Below are positions 1-14,034 of a DNA stretch of 64,000 nucleotides, in pieces; the stretch's first letter is position 1; every line of letters starts with the position of its first letter. The notes beneath the pieces are model-generated. The model ran no database searches and had not been told where the DNA came from. It worked only from the letters and a program-made list of their open reading frames with translations. Source of the stretch: Solenopsis invicta. Taxonomy: Eukaryota; Arthropoda; Insecta; Hymenoptera; Formicidae. A program made the translations under genes and the position numbers. The stretch lies in assembly GCF_016802725.1 (NCBI RefSeq), contig NC_052666.1, positions 22,287,497-22,351,496 on the forward strand, given 5' to 3'.

Positions 1-1573
1 TGATTAGAAAGTTACAAAAGTAGCTTGCGGTCTTTGCTGTGAAATATAATTTTTCTGAAAATAATCATTTTACAATGTACGCGTAGTAAAGTTTATTGTT
101 TACAATTAAAATCTCTGCGAACGATAAAATTCCTCTGCTTTCTAGTAGGACGGAAATTTTCTTCGACTCGCGAACAAATTGTGATTCTGTGCTCATGAAA
201 CGCTCGAAGGCTCGCTCGCTTCATGGAACTTTATAAGTCCCATTTCACTGGTTCTCGCTCGGCATCTGCGTAGAAATTTACGCGCGGTTTCGCCATAACG
301 TAGCTATCGACGCGTCCCGTCCACGGGAATAAACCTGCTTTAATGGCATACTGAATCGGTTTAACGTCTCGATAGAAAAGGATTTCGCCCTCACCGGGAA
401 CGCCGCCGACGCTTTCGTCTAATGCTTTCCAAAATTTGCATCCTAATCTTTGTAAACCCCGCAGGGATTACCGCCGCCGTCTTCTTTCATCGTCTCGAGG
501 ATTTGCTTAACCTCGGCTTTCTTTGAGAGGCGACTCTCGTCCTCTACCGCGATCGATATAACATTTTACAGAATCTCCCCTAAAGTGCATGCCTTGTAAT
601 ACGGAAAAATATATTAGAAATATGGAGAGTATATAAATTAGCATTTAAAGTATACATCTAGAGTTTATAAGTAGAAAATTTATAAGTAAATTTTTATTAT
701 GTTAATAGTTATCGTAATAAATTATATGCTTTTTAACAGCAGAGATTAATAATATCGATACACAGTAACGGCACGCGGTTGTGCAGTAAATTTTAGATTA
801 CGTTCACATGGATTATTTTTACACATTGTGTATGTTATATTTACACGAATTCCATTTTACATAGACAGTACAAGCAATATAAATTATAAATTGAATAACA
901 CAATACAGAAAAAGTAATATAAAGTTATAAAATCGTTAATACATCTACCTGACTTGAGTATTAATAAAGGAAAAATGTATAATTTTAAAAATTTACAAAT
1001 GGAATATCATTTTTACTATTTCTGATAAAATCTGAATCTTTTATAATTCATGGATTATTGTTTATATAAATTGCATATACTTAATATAGATTATTAATAT
1101 TTTACGCATAAATGTCCAACCCTGATATTTCATGACCGTAAAAGTTTATTGCGAATCGCACCATTCTACCGAATGATAGACCGATTGACTGGAGAGTTCT
1201 TGAAATCTAATATAAGTTTGACCGTTAATTAATCTGAAAATTACCGTAAATGCTGATGACATTACCGACACCCAGAAACGTCATAAGTTTCGGAACATAT
1301 CGTGAAGGGGTGCTGCCCGATTGGCCGCTAATCAAATATAGGATGGTCGAGGGGGAAAGGGGCGAAGGTAGAAGATTTATTGTAAGTAAATAGAATTAGG
1401 AGTTACGAGTGCCTTCGAGTAACCTTTGGCCCCAGCTGACGCTAAACCAACTATAGCGAACCTGACCTAACTAAATAATCGAATTAGAGGCGCCTTCCAC
1501 CGCGATGGCGCCCTCCAACCCCCACCGCTACGAAGTCCATTTCTCGTCTTCTCCTCATCCACTTCTAACTTAC
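1..1573. other. No supported gene; GC-richer patch at 150-560
   Basis: AT-rich DNA apart from 150-560. On the minus strand 234-467 is open for 78 codons (ending AEREPVKWDL before a stop) but has no early Met, no clear acceptor and a phase that does not fit the 1574-1773 candidate. Beyond this I see nothing. Confidence 0.5.
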
Positions 1574-1773
1574 ATTCGACATGATCCCATGACCGTATTC
1601 GCGGAATTGGTCCCGAGACAGTAAATTGACTGTGGCTTGGCGACGAACACGATTTCTCAGGTGTTGCGACAGTTGTTCGTCGACATGATCTTCGTAGACA
1701 GAGTTTGAATGAGAATCGAGAGGGTATCGGTAAACGTAAGAGACTCCTAAGAGTATCGATATGATGCTGTTAA
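1574..1773 (-). CDS. Candidate minus-strand exon, possible secreted peptide precursor
   Basis: On the minus strand a TTGTATTATCAG acceptor is followed by 2 bases and 66 open codons, ending exactly at a GTAAGT donor in phase 0. The predicted peptide starts hydrophobic (NSIISILLGVSYVYRYPLD), like the end of a signal peptide, then becomes charged (EDHVDEQLSQHLRNRVRRQ) with a dibasic RVRR site of the kind cleaved in peptide precursors, and ends SRDQFREYGHGIMSN. No matching first exon or C-terminal exon was established and the mature peptide was not recognised, so no peptide family is named. It may be chance. What favours it is the combination of acceptor, donor, open frame and precursor-like layout in otherwise AT-rich DNA. 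Confidence 0.25.
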
Positions 1774-4700
1774 CTGATAATACAAATTCATTTGTTGTTA
1801 AACATGCATAGATGAGAAAATACATAAAAGAATAAATATAACAAAATATTTTCTCATTATCAAAACTTGTCTTCCGTTTTACATGTGTGTAATTAAGTTT
1901 GCATATAATTTCTTAGCGATTAAATTTTTAAAGTTTTTGTCCTGGATTTTCCGTTCTGTAAGAGAACAGAGAAAACATCGTTTTTCCATAATCCTTCTCG
2001 GTGAAAAGATAAGCATCGCTTTATCTACGGACAAATTCGTATGCACGACGTTTCTCACAAAGTGCGAAGTTTCTACGCGACAAAGTTGGGATATCGGATA
2101 CTCAGCGATTCGACGAAACACTACGCTCTGCCTGCTTTCTAAACAGCTTTCTAGCGCGACAAACGATCCCCTTGGTTCACAATCGACGTCTGATCAATCT
2201 CGACAAAACATCGTACGTTCTTTGAGAAGGCGACCTCTCGTGCTGAAAATTTATATATAAAACTTCTCTTTTCGTTTCGGAAAGTTTCCAGGTTTGCAGC
2301 CGTTCGCGATAACGAAACTTTCGCTTGTCCGAGTTTTTAGTAAAGAGTTTGCAATGACATATTGACACGCATTTCAAATGCAGTCTACCTCTGAGATCAT
2401 ACATCTTTCCACGAGCACGTTCTCTATCATTTGACGATAAGATTTTCTGCATGATCAATCCTTAAGATTCTATATAAAAAAAAGGGTATCTTTTTGTTAC
2501 CGTCACGGGTATCTTGCGTCTGACTATTTTTACATCTATTTAAAAATAATTGAAAAATAATGGAATGAATGCAGTATAATTTAATTACCGAAGATTAATC
2601 AAAATTAGATAAAGGAATTAGTTAATTTAAAAAATTAAAACTTTTTATGACAAATGCATATAAAAAATAATGGTTTAGATATGAAATTTTGAAAATTAAT
2701 AGGAACTCTAAGTTCTTAAATTATAATTATTTGGAATAATTAATAATTGAATTTAGACCGTGTTTTATATGTAATACAATTAAAGATAAAATAGGCATAT
2801 ATACGGTCATAGAAAGATCTTGGCACTGAAATGTTTCTTGTGTGATTTTACATACAATTTCTGATTTTTTCGAACTGCGTGCCGTTCCTTTCGGAAAATC
2901 AAACACAGCTCTTAAATTAAATCAGGAAAGTAATATGAGAATTAAATTGATAAATTTAATTTAGTTTAATTGACAATTTCAATTTAATATCGCCGGTGCT
3001 CACTTTAGTATGTTTTAGATCCCCGGAATAAATGACAAATAATTATAATTATTAGTAATTATTTGGGCACATCGATTTATATCTTTTATTGAAAACGAAT
3101 GATTTCAGAATTCGTATAACGTAAGTGGGAAAAGTATAAAAAAAATAACTATAATTGATAAATAATCATTTTGATGCGCTATCATGGCACATCAAGAAAT
3201 CTGTCGATTACAGATTGTGGATAACGCAAGCAGATTGTTGATTTATAATAGCTGACAAATGGCTACGTCACCGCGCATTCATCGCGATTTGTTCGTTTTA
3301 AATCCGCCGAATTTCTTGAAGCCCGTTTGAAAGGTCCTTTTTATTGGCGAGGCTATCGGCGAAACTGCGCCACGTCCGATAAGGGCGGCCCGTCAATAAA
3401 AGCGCATCGGTGATTTACGAGCCATATGCGGAATGATGACAAAAACAGGCCGCAATAAATCGCGCGAGTACATCGGCCGCCGCGGGTGATTTGCTGTATA
3501 TCACATCGAAAGAATCCGTAAATTTGCCTGCCGCGCGTCAAGATCTTGTCGTAAATACCGTGATCGTGGCATAGGTCGTGGCGACGTAGCAGGAGACGTA
3601 GGCAGGCTCGCGCGACGAAGGTAGACCCTTAATAATTTATCAGGCTAACCGTTTTCTTTTATTGTCGCAACGCATAAAAGCTGGCGTACGGTTACGTGCG
3701 CATACGAAACTATACGTTAACATGCGAAACGCGCGTGTTTCAGGATAAACGAGAACACCACACGGTCTCAGTTCCTGGCCTACTTCAGCTTCTCGTCCAA
3801 AGCGAGCACGTCCGTCGGCTGGCCGGTGAGGGGCGGACATCCGGTTAACAATACGGGTAAGATGTTTAGCTCGCTTTTGTGATGAAAAATGAAATTATGT
3901 TACGTTCTAACGCTCAGCTTCCGTACATTTTCCATTTGAATTTCGCAGAGCACATTACTCAACGTTGACAATTTTACTACCAGCTAAATCTCTATTTTTT
4001 GGCTGTGTCAGAAAACTGATTTTCCGAAGAGTATTATCATGTTCATAATTGTTCATTGAAGAAGTAACAGCATGATAAAAATAAAATTCTAAAATTAGTT
4101 TGAATTTAATTCAAGGGGAAGATATTTTTTAAATCCCAGCATCAAAAAAATTAAGCTCATCACAGCAAATATTTTTACTGATCTAAAATCTATATTCTTT
4201 ATTCGAATTTCGAGATTTAATTGTACAATAGAGCAAGAAATTGACTTATACGTATATTCATAGCAGTGATCGGTTGAAACTTGCTGGGATGTAAAAATTA
4301 CCTGAGATGATCATTTACGTAAAGTAAAAATTCAAGTATGGTGAGAGTACATATTATAAATTCAAAAATAATAATATGAATTTAAATAAGGTTTGAATAA
4401 AAATATTAATATCTTCATGTTTATTTAATACAAAAAGTTCACGTCATGTTTCAATAAATATTTATTTTTATTTTTATTGAAAATACTTTATATGTAACTT
4501 ATATTTATATAATATTATAAACAAATTTAATAAAGATGAAACGTTTTTAATAATTTTGAAAGAGTAAATATAACATAAATGACTTTATATGAATTAATTT
4601 TGCTTTGAAATTGCTATAAAATTGAATAAATTTTATATATTTTGTTTTTTTTTAATAGTAATGTTTTATGATTTTTTAAATATATAATCCTTAAATATAT

Positions 4701-7065
4701 AATATCGAAAACTCGCGTTTTATTATTCAGCTTTATTTTTTTTTTTAATATTGTTATAATAAGCTGCATGTCCTTCTTTTATTTGCATTTTTTCTTAGTT
4801 TCCTTTTTTTTTCAAGTAACATAAACTCTATCTATATACATAATGCCCTTAAATATTAATAATTATGGAACAATCAATAATATGCACAATGCAGTTAATA
4901 ACAATAACTTTTAAGTGAAGTGTAAAAATCATTCTCGGTAATCAAGTTTATGTTAAAAAAAAAAAAAAGAAAATAGAGTGACTATTCCGGGATTAATAAC
5001 TGGAAAATATCAATAGTTAACATTTTTTTCAGCTTTCCTTTACGTTTTATGATAATGTTTAATATCGATGAAATTGTTTCGGATCTCCTATTATCGTGAA
5101 ACCGATAACGTGCTTAAAGTCACAAGGCAATCACGAAAGCGGTGATCTGTTGAACAAGTGAGATTATGGTGCTACGCAAACTTGGTCGCCTGGCCGCGCT
5201 CACTACACGTCCTATTTCGGACCGCTCCTATCATAGACTATTGCTCAAACTACACGCCAACAACCTAGTTCACTATCGGCTCCCCCATGACGGTAACTTC
5301 ATCTTCCTGTAAATTACACCCCCGTGGTGTGGTTTATCACGCGGAATGTTCAACTGCGCGGGCAATCTACGTAGATAGCGTTCTTCTTAACACCCTTGTG
5401 ACAAATTTACGCGGGCCGACAAAAGTAGAGTTTTCTGATACCGTTACGAGTGCGCAACTACTTGAGCGCGTTTCCTCTTTCCACGAGGGACCCAAGGGCA
5501 AAACGTTTTCGGAGATTCTCGAAGTAAATAAAACCACCGCCGCAATATTTTTGCAAATCAAACAGAAGCGAGTGTATGTACACATATCCCCTCGTGAATT
5601 GGGGGAAGCAATTTTATTCGAATCTTTACCTGAAAGCCGCGTGGAAACGGAAACAAACTATTTAACTAACTTGCTAAAGCGTAAACCTCGTAGTATGTTC
5701 GCAAATTATCGATGCGCGTTTTGCATGTAAAATTGAGTTACGCTAACCTTGTTGTCCTATTCGATTAAAGCGTACGTTGGCGAACGTTCGTCAGGTCTCC
5801 AGCGTGCCTCCTGCAAAAATTCACAATGAAAAATCAGAATCGCGAGGCAAAAAAGAGGCGAAAAAATACGGAGAAGGAAGGAAAACCAGTTTGTAATGTC
5901 AGTTTTTGCACGTGTTGCGTATTCTTCTCCCGAGATAAAATCCGGATGAAACGGCGTAGCTTTTGAGTAGATTCTCGTCGAGGATGACAATTTCGGAACC
6001 GAGTATTGGTAGAGGTGGAAAACGTGAATGGCGAGCACTGCGGGAAAATGTGGAGCGGACAGAACGTGCGAATTTACTTGCGCGAACAGCACGAAGGTGT
6101 AATTTCTCCCCACTAGTTAGTGTGAAAATTATACGAGCTTAAGTGCAGACCGGCCTTCGTTTCAAGCGAAGGAGGGAACGACTAACCGTTCGGCCCTCCG
6201 AAGCCATTTAGCCATCGAAAGCGTTAAACGGGCTAAATCTCGAATATCGATCCTTCCCAGGACTACCGTGCGATCTCTATCTTTAAATGCGACGGGTTTC
6301 TAATCTCCAACGCAATCGATGCTTCTCTGTACAGATCTAGACTTTGAGATGGTTGGGAGTTTAGCTGAGATTCTTTTAAAGGTTTATAGGACCTAGCGAA
6401 TTGAAAAATAAGATATTTTTTAACGTCGTATAAAACTTTGGTTTAAAAAAATAGATATATATTATTGTTTTAAAAATATTTACATTTATTATAAAAGTAA
6501 AAGATAAAATTACATTGGAAAAAATATCAAACATTTGAATGTATTTTTCTCAAAACATGATTTTCAAAATGGTAGCCACAATAACGCAAACATATTTTAT
6601 CCGATCAATTTCAAATTTGAAAGTAATATTTTTAATAACATTTAGCATCATATCACAGCTTTTTCCAATGTCCAACTTTTTTTAAAATTACAACAAAAAG
6701 AAAGAATTTTTTCGTAAAACATAATTTTTTAGAAAAACGTAATTTTCAAATTCAAATGTGTGCAGTTTCGTGAAAAGTAAAATTAAAAAGAATTTGCTCT
6801 GTGACCCAAAAACGACAGTGTAAAGAAAAAAAATTGCTTACTTTTTAGTTTCAAGTAATTTATCGAGGCTATATCGTAATTACCATACAGGTACGCATGT
6901 TTATTTAGAAGATTATTATTTGTTTATTTTTATATTTACTTTAATTTTGCATCTTATCCTTTTAAATAAAAATACATATTTAAAGCATTTAAATGAAAGT
7001 TTTAAATGGTATTGAAAAATGCCCTAATTAATTTTCGATATTCTAGAGTTTTATAAATCCATATA
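1774..7065. other. No supported gene
   Basis: A TTATATATAA box at 2251-2260 could serve either strand as a TATA element, but no linked gene is established. Open frames at 1883-2458, 3353-3840, 5287-5730 and 5757-6113 lie in GC-richer patches and resemble no known family. 3840-5030 and 6390-7060 are AT-rich and featureless. Confidence 0.5.
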
Positions 7066-7069
7066 TTAA

Positions 7070-7207
7070 CCTTTAGACGGCCGGAAAGTCTAAATATAGA
7101 CGCTACGGAGGACTCCCTATTACATAGGTTGTATCGAAGATATAAGTACAATATTTTGGGAATTTTCTAAGGGAATTATAATAGGTCCAATGCCGGACGT
7201 TTAAAGG
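7070..7207. mobile_element. piggyBac-like MITE flanked by TTAA
   Basis: A 138-bp element sits between two TTAA copies (7066-7069 and 7208-7211). The ends are inverted repeats: left CCTTTAGACGGCCGG, right (reversed) CCTTTAAACGTCCGG, 13 of 15 matching. TTAA target duplication is diagnostic of piggyBac-type transposition, and TIRs beginning CC(C/T)TTT are usual for that superfamily. The interior has no coding capacity, so this is a non-autonomous derivative mobilised in trans. Confidence 0.75.
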
Positions 7208-7406
7208 TTAAGATGGAATATTATTACTTGCAACAATTTTCTTAATAAACGCGGCAAATAATTTAGGAATTAAATTAAATTTGTTATGTTTGCACTATTA
7301 AAAGTTTCCTCTCTGGCGCGTTTAAATATTAGTTTTGCAAACCCCTCTTTTATTTGCAATCGATCAGTGATTATTATTTGATCGTACAACGATCTTGTGT
7401 CGTTTT

Positions 7407-7433
7407 AACTTACACAGCTGTGCTGTGTAAGTT
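7407..7433. repeat. Perfect 12-bp stem hairpin
   Basis: AACTTACACAGC, a 3-base TGT loop, and GCTGTGTAAGTT form an exact hairpin. It contains a GTGTAAGT string similar to a splice donor. No flanking T-run or gene end gives it a clear role. Confidence 0.6.
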
Positions 7434-7699
7434 GGAGACACCGTGGATAGCGAGAAAATTGAAAAGCCCTTTTAAAAAAATTGCACGACGCTCTTATGAG
7501 AAAAGTTTATATGTGCCTTTGGACTTTCGTCTAGTAATATTGTGTAATGATGTACCAGAGTTCTTTGACTTACCGTCACCCCGAGAAACATATGCCGCAT
7601 TCACGAACAACCGGTGCTCCGGATAAAAAAAGTGAAGAATAAAAGAATTTACCAGAGTTTTCATTATTTCATTTCTCATTACATTTTTAGTTAAAAAAG

Positions 7700-7702
<3 letters not shown>

Positions 7703-7741
<39 letters not shown>

Positions 7742-7760
7742 ACACACACTCTCCCTCTCT
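7703..7760. repeat. CT/CA microsatellite
   Basis: About 18 CT units followed by CA units and further CT-rich sequence. Confidence 0.95.
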
Positions 7761-9362
7761 GTAGTTCTCAAATTGAATTTTACATTTGTATTACATAAGT
7801 TAGACTTAATTCTTGATGATGTTTTCAGTATCAAGTTTCTTAAAATATATTCAAAGAAAACAAAAAAGAGACACACATAAAACTATTCTTATAATGTATC
7901 TCTTCATCATTTTTCTTTATTTATACATTTTTTGACCGAATCTGCGTAAATTTGATCCAAATTGGCAATATCAAGAATCTCGTTTGTGAAGTGCGTCGCT
8001 TACATTGCGCGTTTGACTAAAGTTTATAACAAAGAAGAAAATAGTATAACGGGAGCAATCAGTAATTTCTTTCGTCACGGGATGGGTAAAAAAAGATGGG
8101 TGCGTCAAGGAAGGTGAACAGGACTGTAGACAAAAAAGAATGTAGGCGAATCTGCGCGCGACAGTCTGAAGCGACTTCGATGAGATCTTTCCTCCATACG
8201 GCGATCTGTAACGAGACGACAACGATTCTCGATTATCCCTGGGAGAAGGCCGCGCCGGGCGATCTATATGCACAGGACGTACGACCGAGAGACGTGACTG
8301 TCACTCCGCCATCCGGATGAGAGAGGTCTTTTTTGACGTCGGCCCACGTCCTATTGGGAAACGTGCAAGAGGCAGCTAACGTAGTACAGGACGAAGAGCA
8401 CTGGGAAAGGGTGTCCTCGAAAAAGGAAACGAAAGACAGCGCGCGGATAAAGGGAAAAAGAGAGAAAGGAGAGAGAAAAAGCAAGAAAAAAGAAGGGGAG
8501 GAAGAGAGAGAGAAAGGCAACATCAGGAGGCGCCACCCGATTGACAAACAGATCAATCGTGGATGGAAAGACGATCCGCAGTCTTACCGCTCGACCTGGC
8601 TCCACTTCTCTTTCGCTCTTTCCCTTTCTCTCGTTTTCGCTTCCTCTTTCGGTTTCCCCACATGTGCATTTACGCGCTCGCTCGCTGGACGAGGAAAGAG
8701 GGAGTCGGCCCTTCCGCTCTCGAATTTATCTCCCGCTCAGAAGAACTGGCCGACGTCTTCCTGGGTGATTTATAAGAAGAGGAAGCTATTGTACAACGAA
8801 GAAAGGCCGCTGTCCAAAGAGAATATTATTTTTAGAATGCGCCGATGTGTGTCTTTTATGTGCCTGGGCGTAAATCGCGAAAGAAGAAACAACATTTACA
8901 TAGATGCTTTAACTCTGTCTTTAATCTAACGGATTTGATTTACGATCTGCATATACATTCTCGTCTATTATCATTCTGAATTGATATTATGTATTTATTT
9001 ATCGGCCATTAGTAACATAGAAAACATACAAAGTCAAACTGATAAAAGCATCTCCGTTTGAGAAATGTTAATAAATCGAAAGGTAATGTTAATGTTGTTC
9101 GACTGATGAAGCAATCACTAAGAAACCTGGCTAATTTATAAGCTTGTACTATTGCTGTACTTTATTTCTCCCTTTTCTCTTCTCGTGCGATCGCACGGTC
9201 ACGTAAACTGCACTTACGGGTGAAGTGCTCTTAGCTGGCGCAGTTAAGATAGATTATTCCACTGAAACTCCGGCGCGCAAATCTCAACGCATTTTTTCTT
9301 TACGTGCGTCTACTGAAATTCCAAATGATTCTGTTTTATTTTTACATCAGAAGAGCTACAAT

Positions 9363-9445
9363 TAAAGTTAATTATTAATACTGCCAAAAAGTCTATAACT
9401 AGAGTTAATTATTAAAAATGTCAGAAAGTCTTTCTCCGTATAAGG
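9363..9445. repeat. Tandem duplication of about 42 bp
   Basis: Two adjacent units share AGTTAATTATTAA, then TGYCARAAAGTCT. The units have diverged slightly, so the duplication is not recent. Confidence 0.6.
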
Positions 9446-10149
9446 GAATTAATGCAGAAAGAAAATTGTGGAAAGAAGATGAGTAATAAAGGGAAAAGTT
9501 TTCAAATAAATAACTCTAGTTAAAATATATATTTTGACAAGTTTGTTATTGCTTTTATTTACATTTCACAAATACGTTTTTCATAAACTTATAATTGGGT
9601 TAGCGACACACGCTTTCTGTATGTATTATTTCAATAATGCACACGCGTGCACACGTACGATACAACCAACCACCTTCTAATTTTCCAATTCACAAACATC
9701 CATCCGGGCAAGTAAAACGCGTCGACAAACATTTGCACCGAAATAACGCGGTATATTCACGCACTATTTCACAGCGTTTTCCCATGATCTCCTACGTTAC
9801 CGTTCATTTAAAAACCAAAACGTATCAAACGATCAATACCTGTGAATTTCAATAAAAACTGCGCGCTTTGAATTATATAGTTGTAATTAATTAGTTATGT
9901 GAATATTCATTAAAATAAAGATACATTAATTTTCTCGTAATTAAAACTTGATTTAGTCAGAATATTTTATAAGATTAGAACTATTTATAATATAACAAAG
10001 GCCAGTTGCAACTTATATACCGATATAAGTATTTTAAAACAATATTACACTTTAAACTAAACTTTGCACTTTATTAATACTTCTACACTGAAATAATAAT
10101 TTTGCCAATAAATAGATTTAAAAATATATTGACAACATTACAAAAATAA

Positions 10150-10325
10150 CATTTACAAAAATTGTATCGAATATTTAACTTGTTTGCTAGAATGTCAAAA
10201 CTATTTGCAGCAACATTATCATTCTTGGGCGTCTTATATAATTATTTTGATGACCTAACATAAAATTATTTTCTAAAAATTGTTCTTTTTGTAAAATTGT
10301 TTTTTTCCGTAAAAACATGTCCTGG
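10150..10325 (+). mobile_element. Family A fragment
   Basis: Reads ATTGTATCGAATATTTAACTT, GCTAGAATGTCAAAACTATTT, GCAGCAACATTATCAT, then TATAATTATTTTGATG, CTAACATAAAATTA, ending near GTAAAATTG. The same order is found at 19375-19540 with about 85% identity in the best part. The full-length flanks of Family A are missing. Confidence 0.6.
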
Positions 10326-13300
10326 TTAGATAATTAAAAAGGTAACACCAACTATTCACATGTCCATGGGATTGTTTTTAAATTAAATCAGTTAAAAAGA
10401 AATTCTTCAAATGCGTAAATAATATTTTTACAATTTTCTTTCGCAAATTACGTAGTTTAAACAATAATGAGTATATTATTGATAATATTAGATTATTTAA
10501 CATATTTGTAGTGTTCTAAAATTGTTTTATTTATATATTTTTTTCTTATTTTTCTCATGTAATTTTAAACATAAAATCAGAGTGCACCGTAATTAACATA
10601 CCTGTCGATAGAACAAACTACAAGCTAGTAAAGGTCACAGTATTGTAACATCTATCGATTAATTTAACTTGATTTTTATAAGTATATTGTCGCGTTACAT
10701 GTTGCGTTTTGTGGAAGGTATTTTGTATAAATTTTGTAAAAAATGTTTTACATCGAAGAATGAAAAGCTTCTGGGGATCTTCATATCTTAACTTAAAAGA
10801 CACTCGTTTTTGCTTATCTTAAAAAACTCGATTATTAGAAAATTTGAAATAATTTTATAAAATTGCTATATTATTTCATAGAAGATACTTTCTAGTTTGT
10901 ATTTATGTTTTCAAAATTTTTTTCTTAGTCTTTGTTTAAAAAATATAAACAACGTAGTTCAAAAACAAAGTAGAATGTCGGGAGGAGGGGTATCAACGAG
11001 CTTCCTCTACAATATTAATAAAGAATATACAAAGAAAAAAATTAATATAATATTCATAAAGAATAAAAATTTGCATTCTCTAGACGAAGAAAAAAAGCTC
11101 ACGCTTGTTTAAAGCCGGTGCTCGCTGAAAAGTTAATTGCGCTTATTGCAAGTTCGTTCCGTTGTTTTCTTTTTCTTTCCTTTTCCTCTTTTTTTTCGCC
11201 TTCAATGCCTATGCACTTTTCGCAGTTTTTCCGCCTGAAACGCAACGCGCGATGTTTCGGGTCGCGAGGTGAAAGAGCCTGTCGCTTCATCGTGTCGCAA
11301 GTTTCTTCGACGAGTGAATGGAGCAACGGGAAGAGGGGGAAAGGAGAGTCCCCCGTGGAAAAATTTCGTTGACTCGTGAAAACTCCACTGCACGGGAGGA
11401 ATGAACATCCTCTGCCTCTTTCTTTTCTTTTCGTTGCAGCATTTCCGCCTTGGGTTCGTTACGGCGCGCCCGCCACGAAGGAGTCTTCGCGCGTCTTCTA
11501 CGGGCATTTACATAGAGTCCTCACTTTCTCTCTCCCCTTCTGTCGCCGTATTAAAGCATTTCACCTTTGCGCACTTAAAGGCACAAGCGGCAAGCGAGTT
11601 CTTCGGCAGGCGGATCTCCAACATGGCAATTGCGCTTTACGAAAAAAACGACTGACGACGTTTCGTTAATGCGTAATCGGGCGAAAATATATAGTTATAC
11701 GTCTCCCTCTTCACAGCAGTTATTTACGTAGCGATTAAAGTCCTGTTCAAATGTAACGCAATCAGATGTCACTTTTAAAGTTGATTGTGCGTTAAAGTTT
11801 ACTTTTTCTGTTTGTTAAATTGCGTAAAATATTCTTTTGTTAATATTCGCTGTTATACGAGAGAGAGAGAGACAAAGTCGGCGAATAATAACCCACTGGT
11901 AATCGCAGTTATATTTATATCATGTAGTAGTGAGTGTCGTGAAAACTTTTCCTTTGATGTCATTAGCACGGCTACCGGTGTATCCGTTTGAGCCGTGTCC
12001 GCGCTAACGAGGCAACTTTTCCGAACAAACTAACGCTTGGTTAATAAAACTCAATACTCTTTCAATTACACGTACAATTAACGAGCTCAAGAGTTTTTTA
12101 ACAGCCAAACAATTGACGCCCATTAACTATACGGTTCAATTGTCATCCGACTGGATCGAGCGTTGTATCTTTAAGAAATTAGTGCCAACTTCACCGCGCT
12201 TGTGTTATCAAATAATTAGCGACGCCATCGCGCTTTTTTTTTCGCCGACGCGACGGCCGGCGTTAATCGATCGTAAGCGGCTCAATCGAGGCTGCAAAAG
12301 AAGGCGCGTATCTCAGACGAGGAACGCCTCGGGGACACGAGAAACCGAAGGACGAAGAAAATTCCGTGTTTTAAGGTAGAAAAGTGAAAAGGGCGTGGTC
12401 GTTTACGAGAGAGTCGGCTGAAGGAGCGCTTTACGCAGGGGAATCGTAGCGGTGGAAATGCAAAGGGCACTATATAAATTGAAAAAAACCGTATGCCCGA
12501 AGGTGGACGCGTACCACGTCTAATGGAGCCGCCCATTATGACAATTGCATACGCTGGAACTATAAAGCTGAGCAAAGAAATGAGAAGAGGGAAATCAAGC
12601 CGCGCGTCTTCTCTTTTTTTTTCTTTTTTTTTCGCAAAAAGAGAAACGACGGTGAAACTACCTCGACACAGGTGATGCAGATAGATGAAATAGAAATCAA
12701 CCGTACGCAACAGCACGTCAAAATCCTTTGTGGTCTTGTTTTACGGCAAAGATAAAAGTTCATCTGTACCGTTAAACAAACTTCATGTGTCGCTGTGATA
12801 TTAAAGTGTTATTAATGCCTTTTTCGTATTCGCGTGCAGCTGGCAGTAATGAATACGAGTCTATTATGCATTTATGGAAATCATGTGTTTGCGTGCGTTA
12901 TGAAAGTGGAATAATTGGACGCGTAACGGTTTGTCAATCACCGTTTGTATATTACAATAATCGACACGGGCGCATTGATTTGCCTATTCGAAAACAGCTT
13001 TGAACTTCAATACTTTATATATAATACGGATCTTGATTAATAATGGATATCCCAACTTGTGATGAATTGTACAAATCGCCAATATCAAATACCGAGGCTT
13101 GTGTGCAATTTATCATTATAATATTTATATGAGATATGTTCAATCTATTAAAGCACACAGCCTCTAAAAAAGAATCGATTACAAGACACGTTTGTTTTTA
13201 ATGTTTAATGTTCTCGCATTACAAAACCATTTATTATAAATCGTTATAAATCAATTCTTCTTCTATTTAGCATCGTTGTATTTATTATGGTATATAAGCA

Positions 13301-14034
13301 TTAATCCAATTTACATTATGTCGCATATCGTAATAATTATCATCGAAGTTATTTACATGTTGTAAACCATGGCCCGTGACTAAATTGGTATTGCGTTTGA
13401 TATTGTCGTATATCGAATAACAATATACGTGTAGGCAATATTTCGGCCTAGTTGGCAATATTTCGAGCCGAGTTTCGAAAATATTAATTGAGAATCATGC
13501 GAAGCGAATACGAGATATCTCGTTAGCCCGTTCTAATTGGTCGGCGTGTGTTGTCGCTGACGCGTCCGCTCATTTTCCACTTTTCGAATTTTTCACGAAG
13601 CCGCCAGACATATCAATTATTTTCGCTCTTTTGGCAAATCGTTTACGCTCAGCAAAACTCGCCGGTTGGATAAACGGAAATTGAGGTAAACCGTCGCTTT
13701 AACTGATTCAATGATTACCTGCACCTTAATGAGCTTACAGAAAAATTTTCACCAGCAGCGTAGCAAACATAGTAATATGTGCTCTGTGTTAATATATGAA
13801 AAAATTAATTTTATAATGTGAGTCCTTAACTAACATTAAAATTTGCGATCCTAAAATGCATTTATTCATTGATATTTCCGATAATTGAATAAAAACACGA
13901 TAAAATCTCTTTCATATATATTTTTTTCGAATTACTGATGAGGCAATGATATGAGATATTAATGAAACATTTTTTTTACGCATGCTACCAAGAAATCAAG
14001 AAATCTTTAAGAGGTTTTTAAGAAATCAAGTACA

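Noticed and set aside
234..467. 78-codon open stretch on the minus strand
   Set aside because: No early Met, no good acceptor and wrong phase for the 1574-1773 candidate; kept only as a note.
5287..5730. 147-codon open frame on the + strand
   Set aside because: No recognisable domain, no signal peptide, and open frames on the other strand in the same patch; length is plausible by chance in GC-richer DNA.
8333..8929. 198-codon open frame, the longest in the window
   Set aside because: Its first half is Lys/Glu/Arg-rich from purine-rich low-complexity DNA, and other frames are open too; no family resemblance.
11401..11655. Signal-peptide-like start (MNILCLFLFFSL) as the missing first CUB exon
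   Set aside because: No clear donor leaving one base of a split codon was found, and two other frames are equally open.
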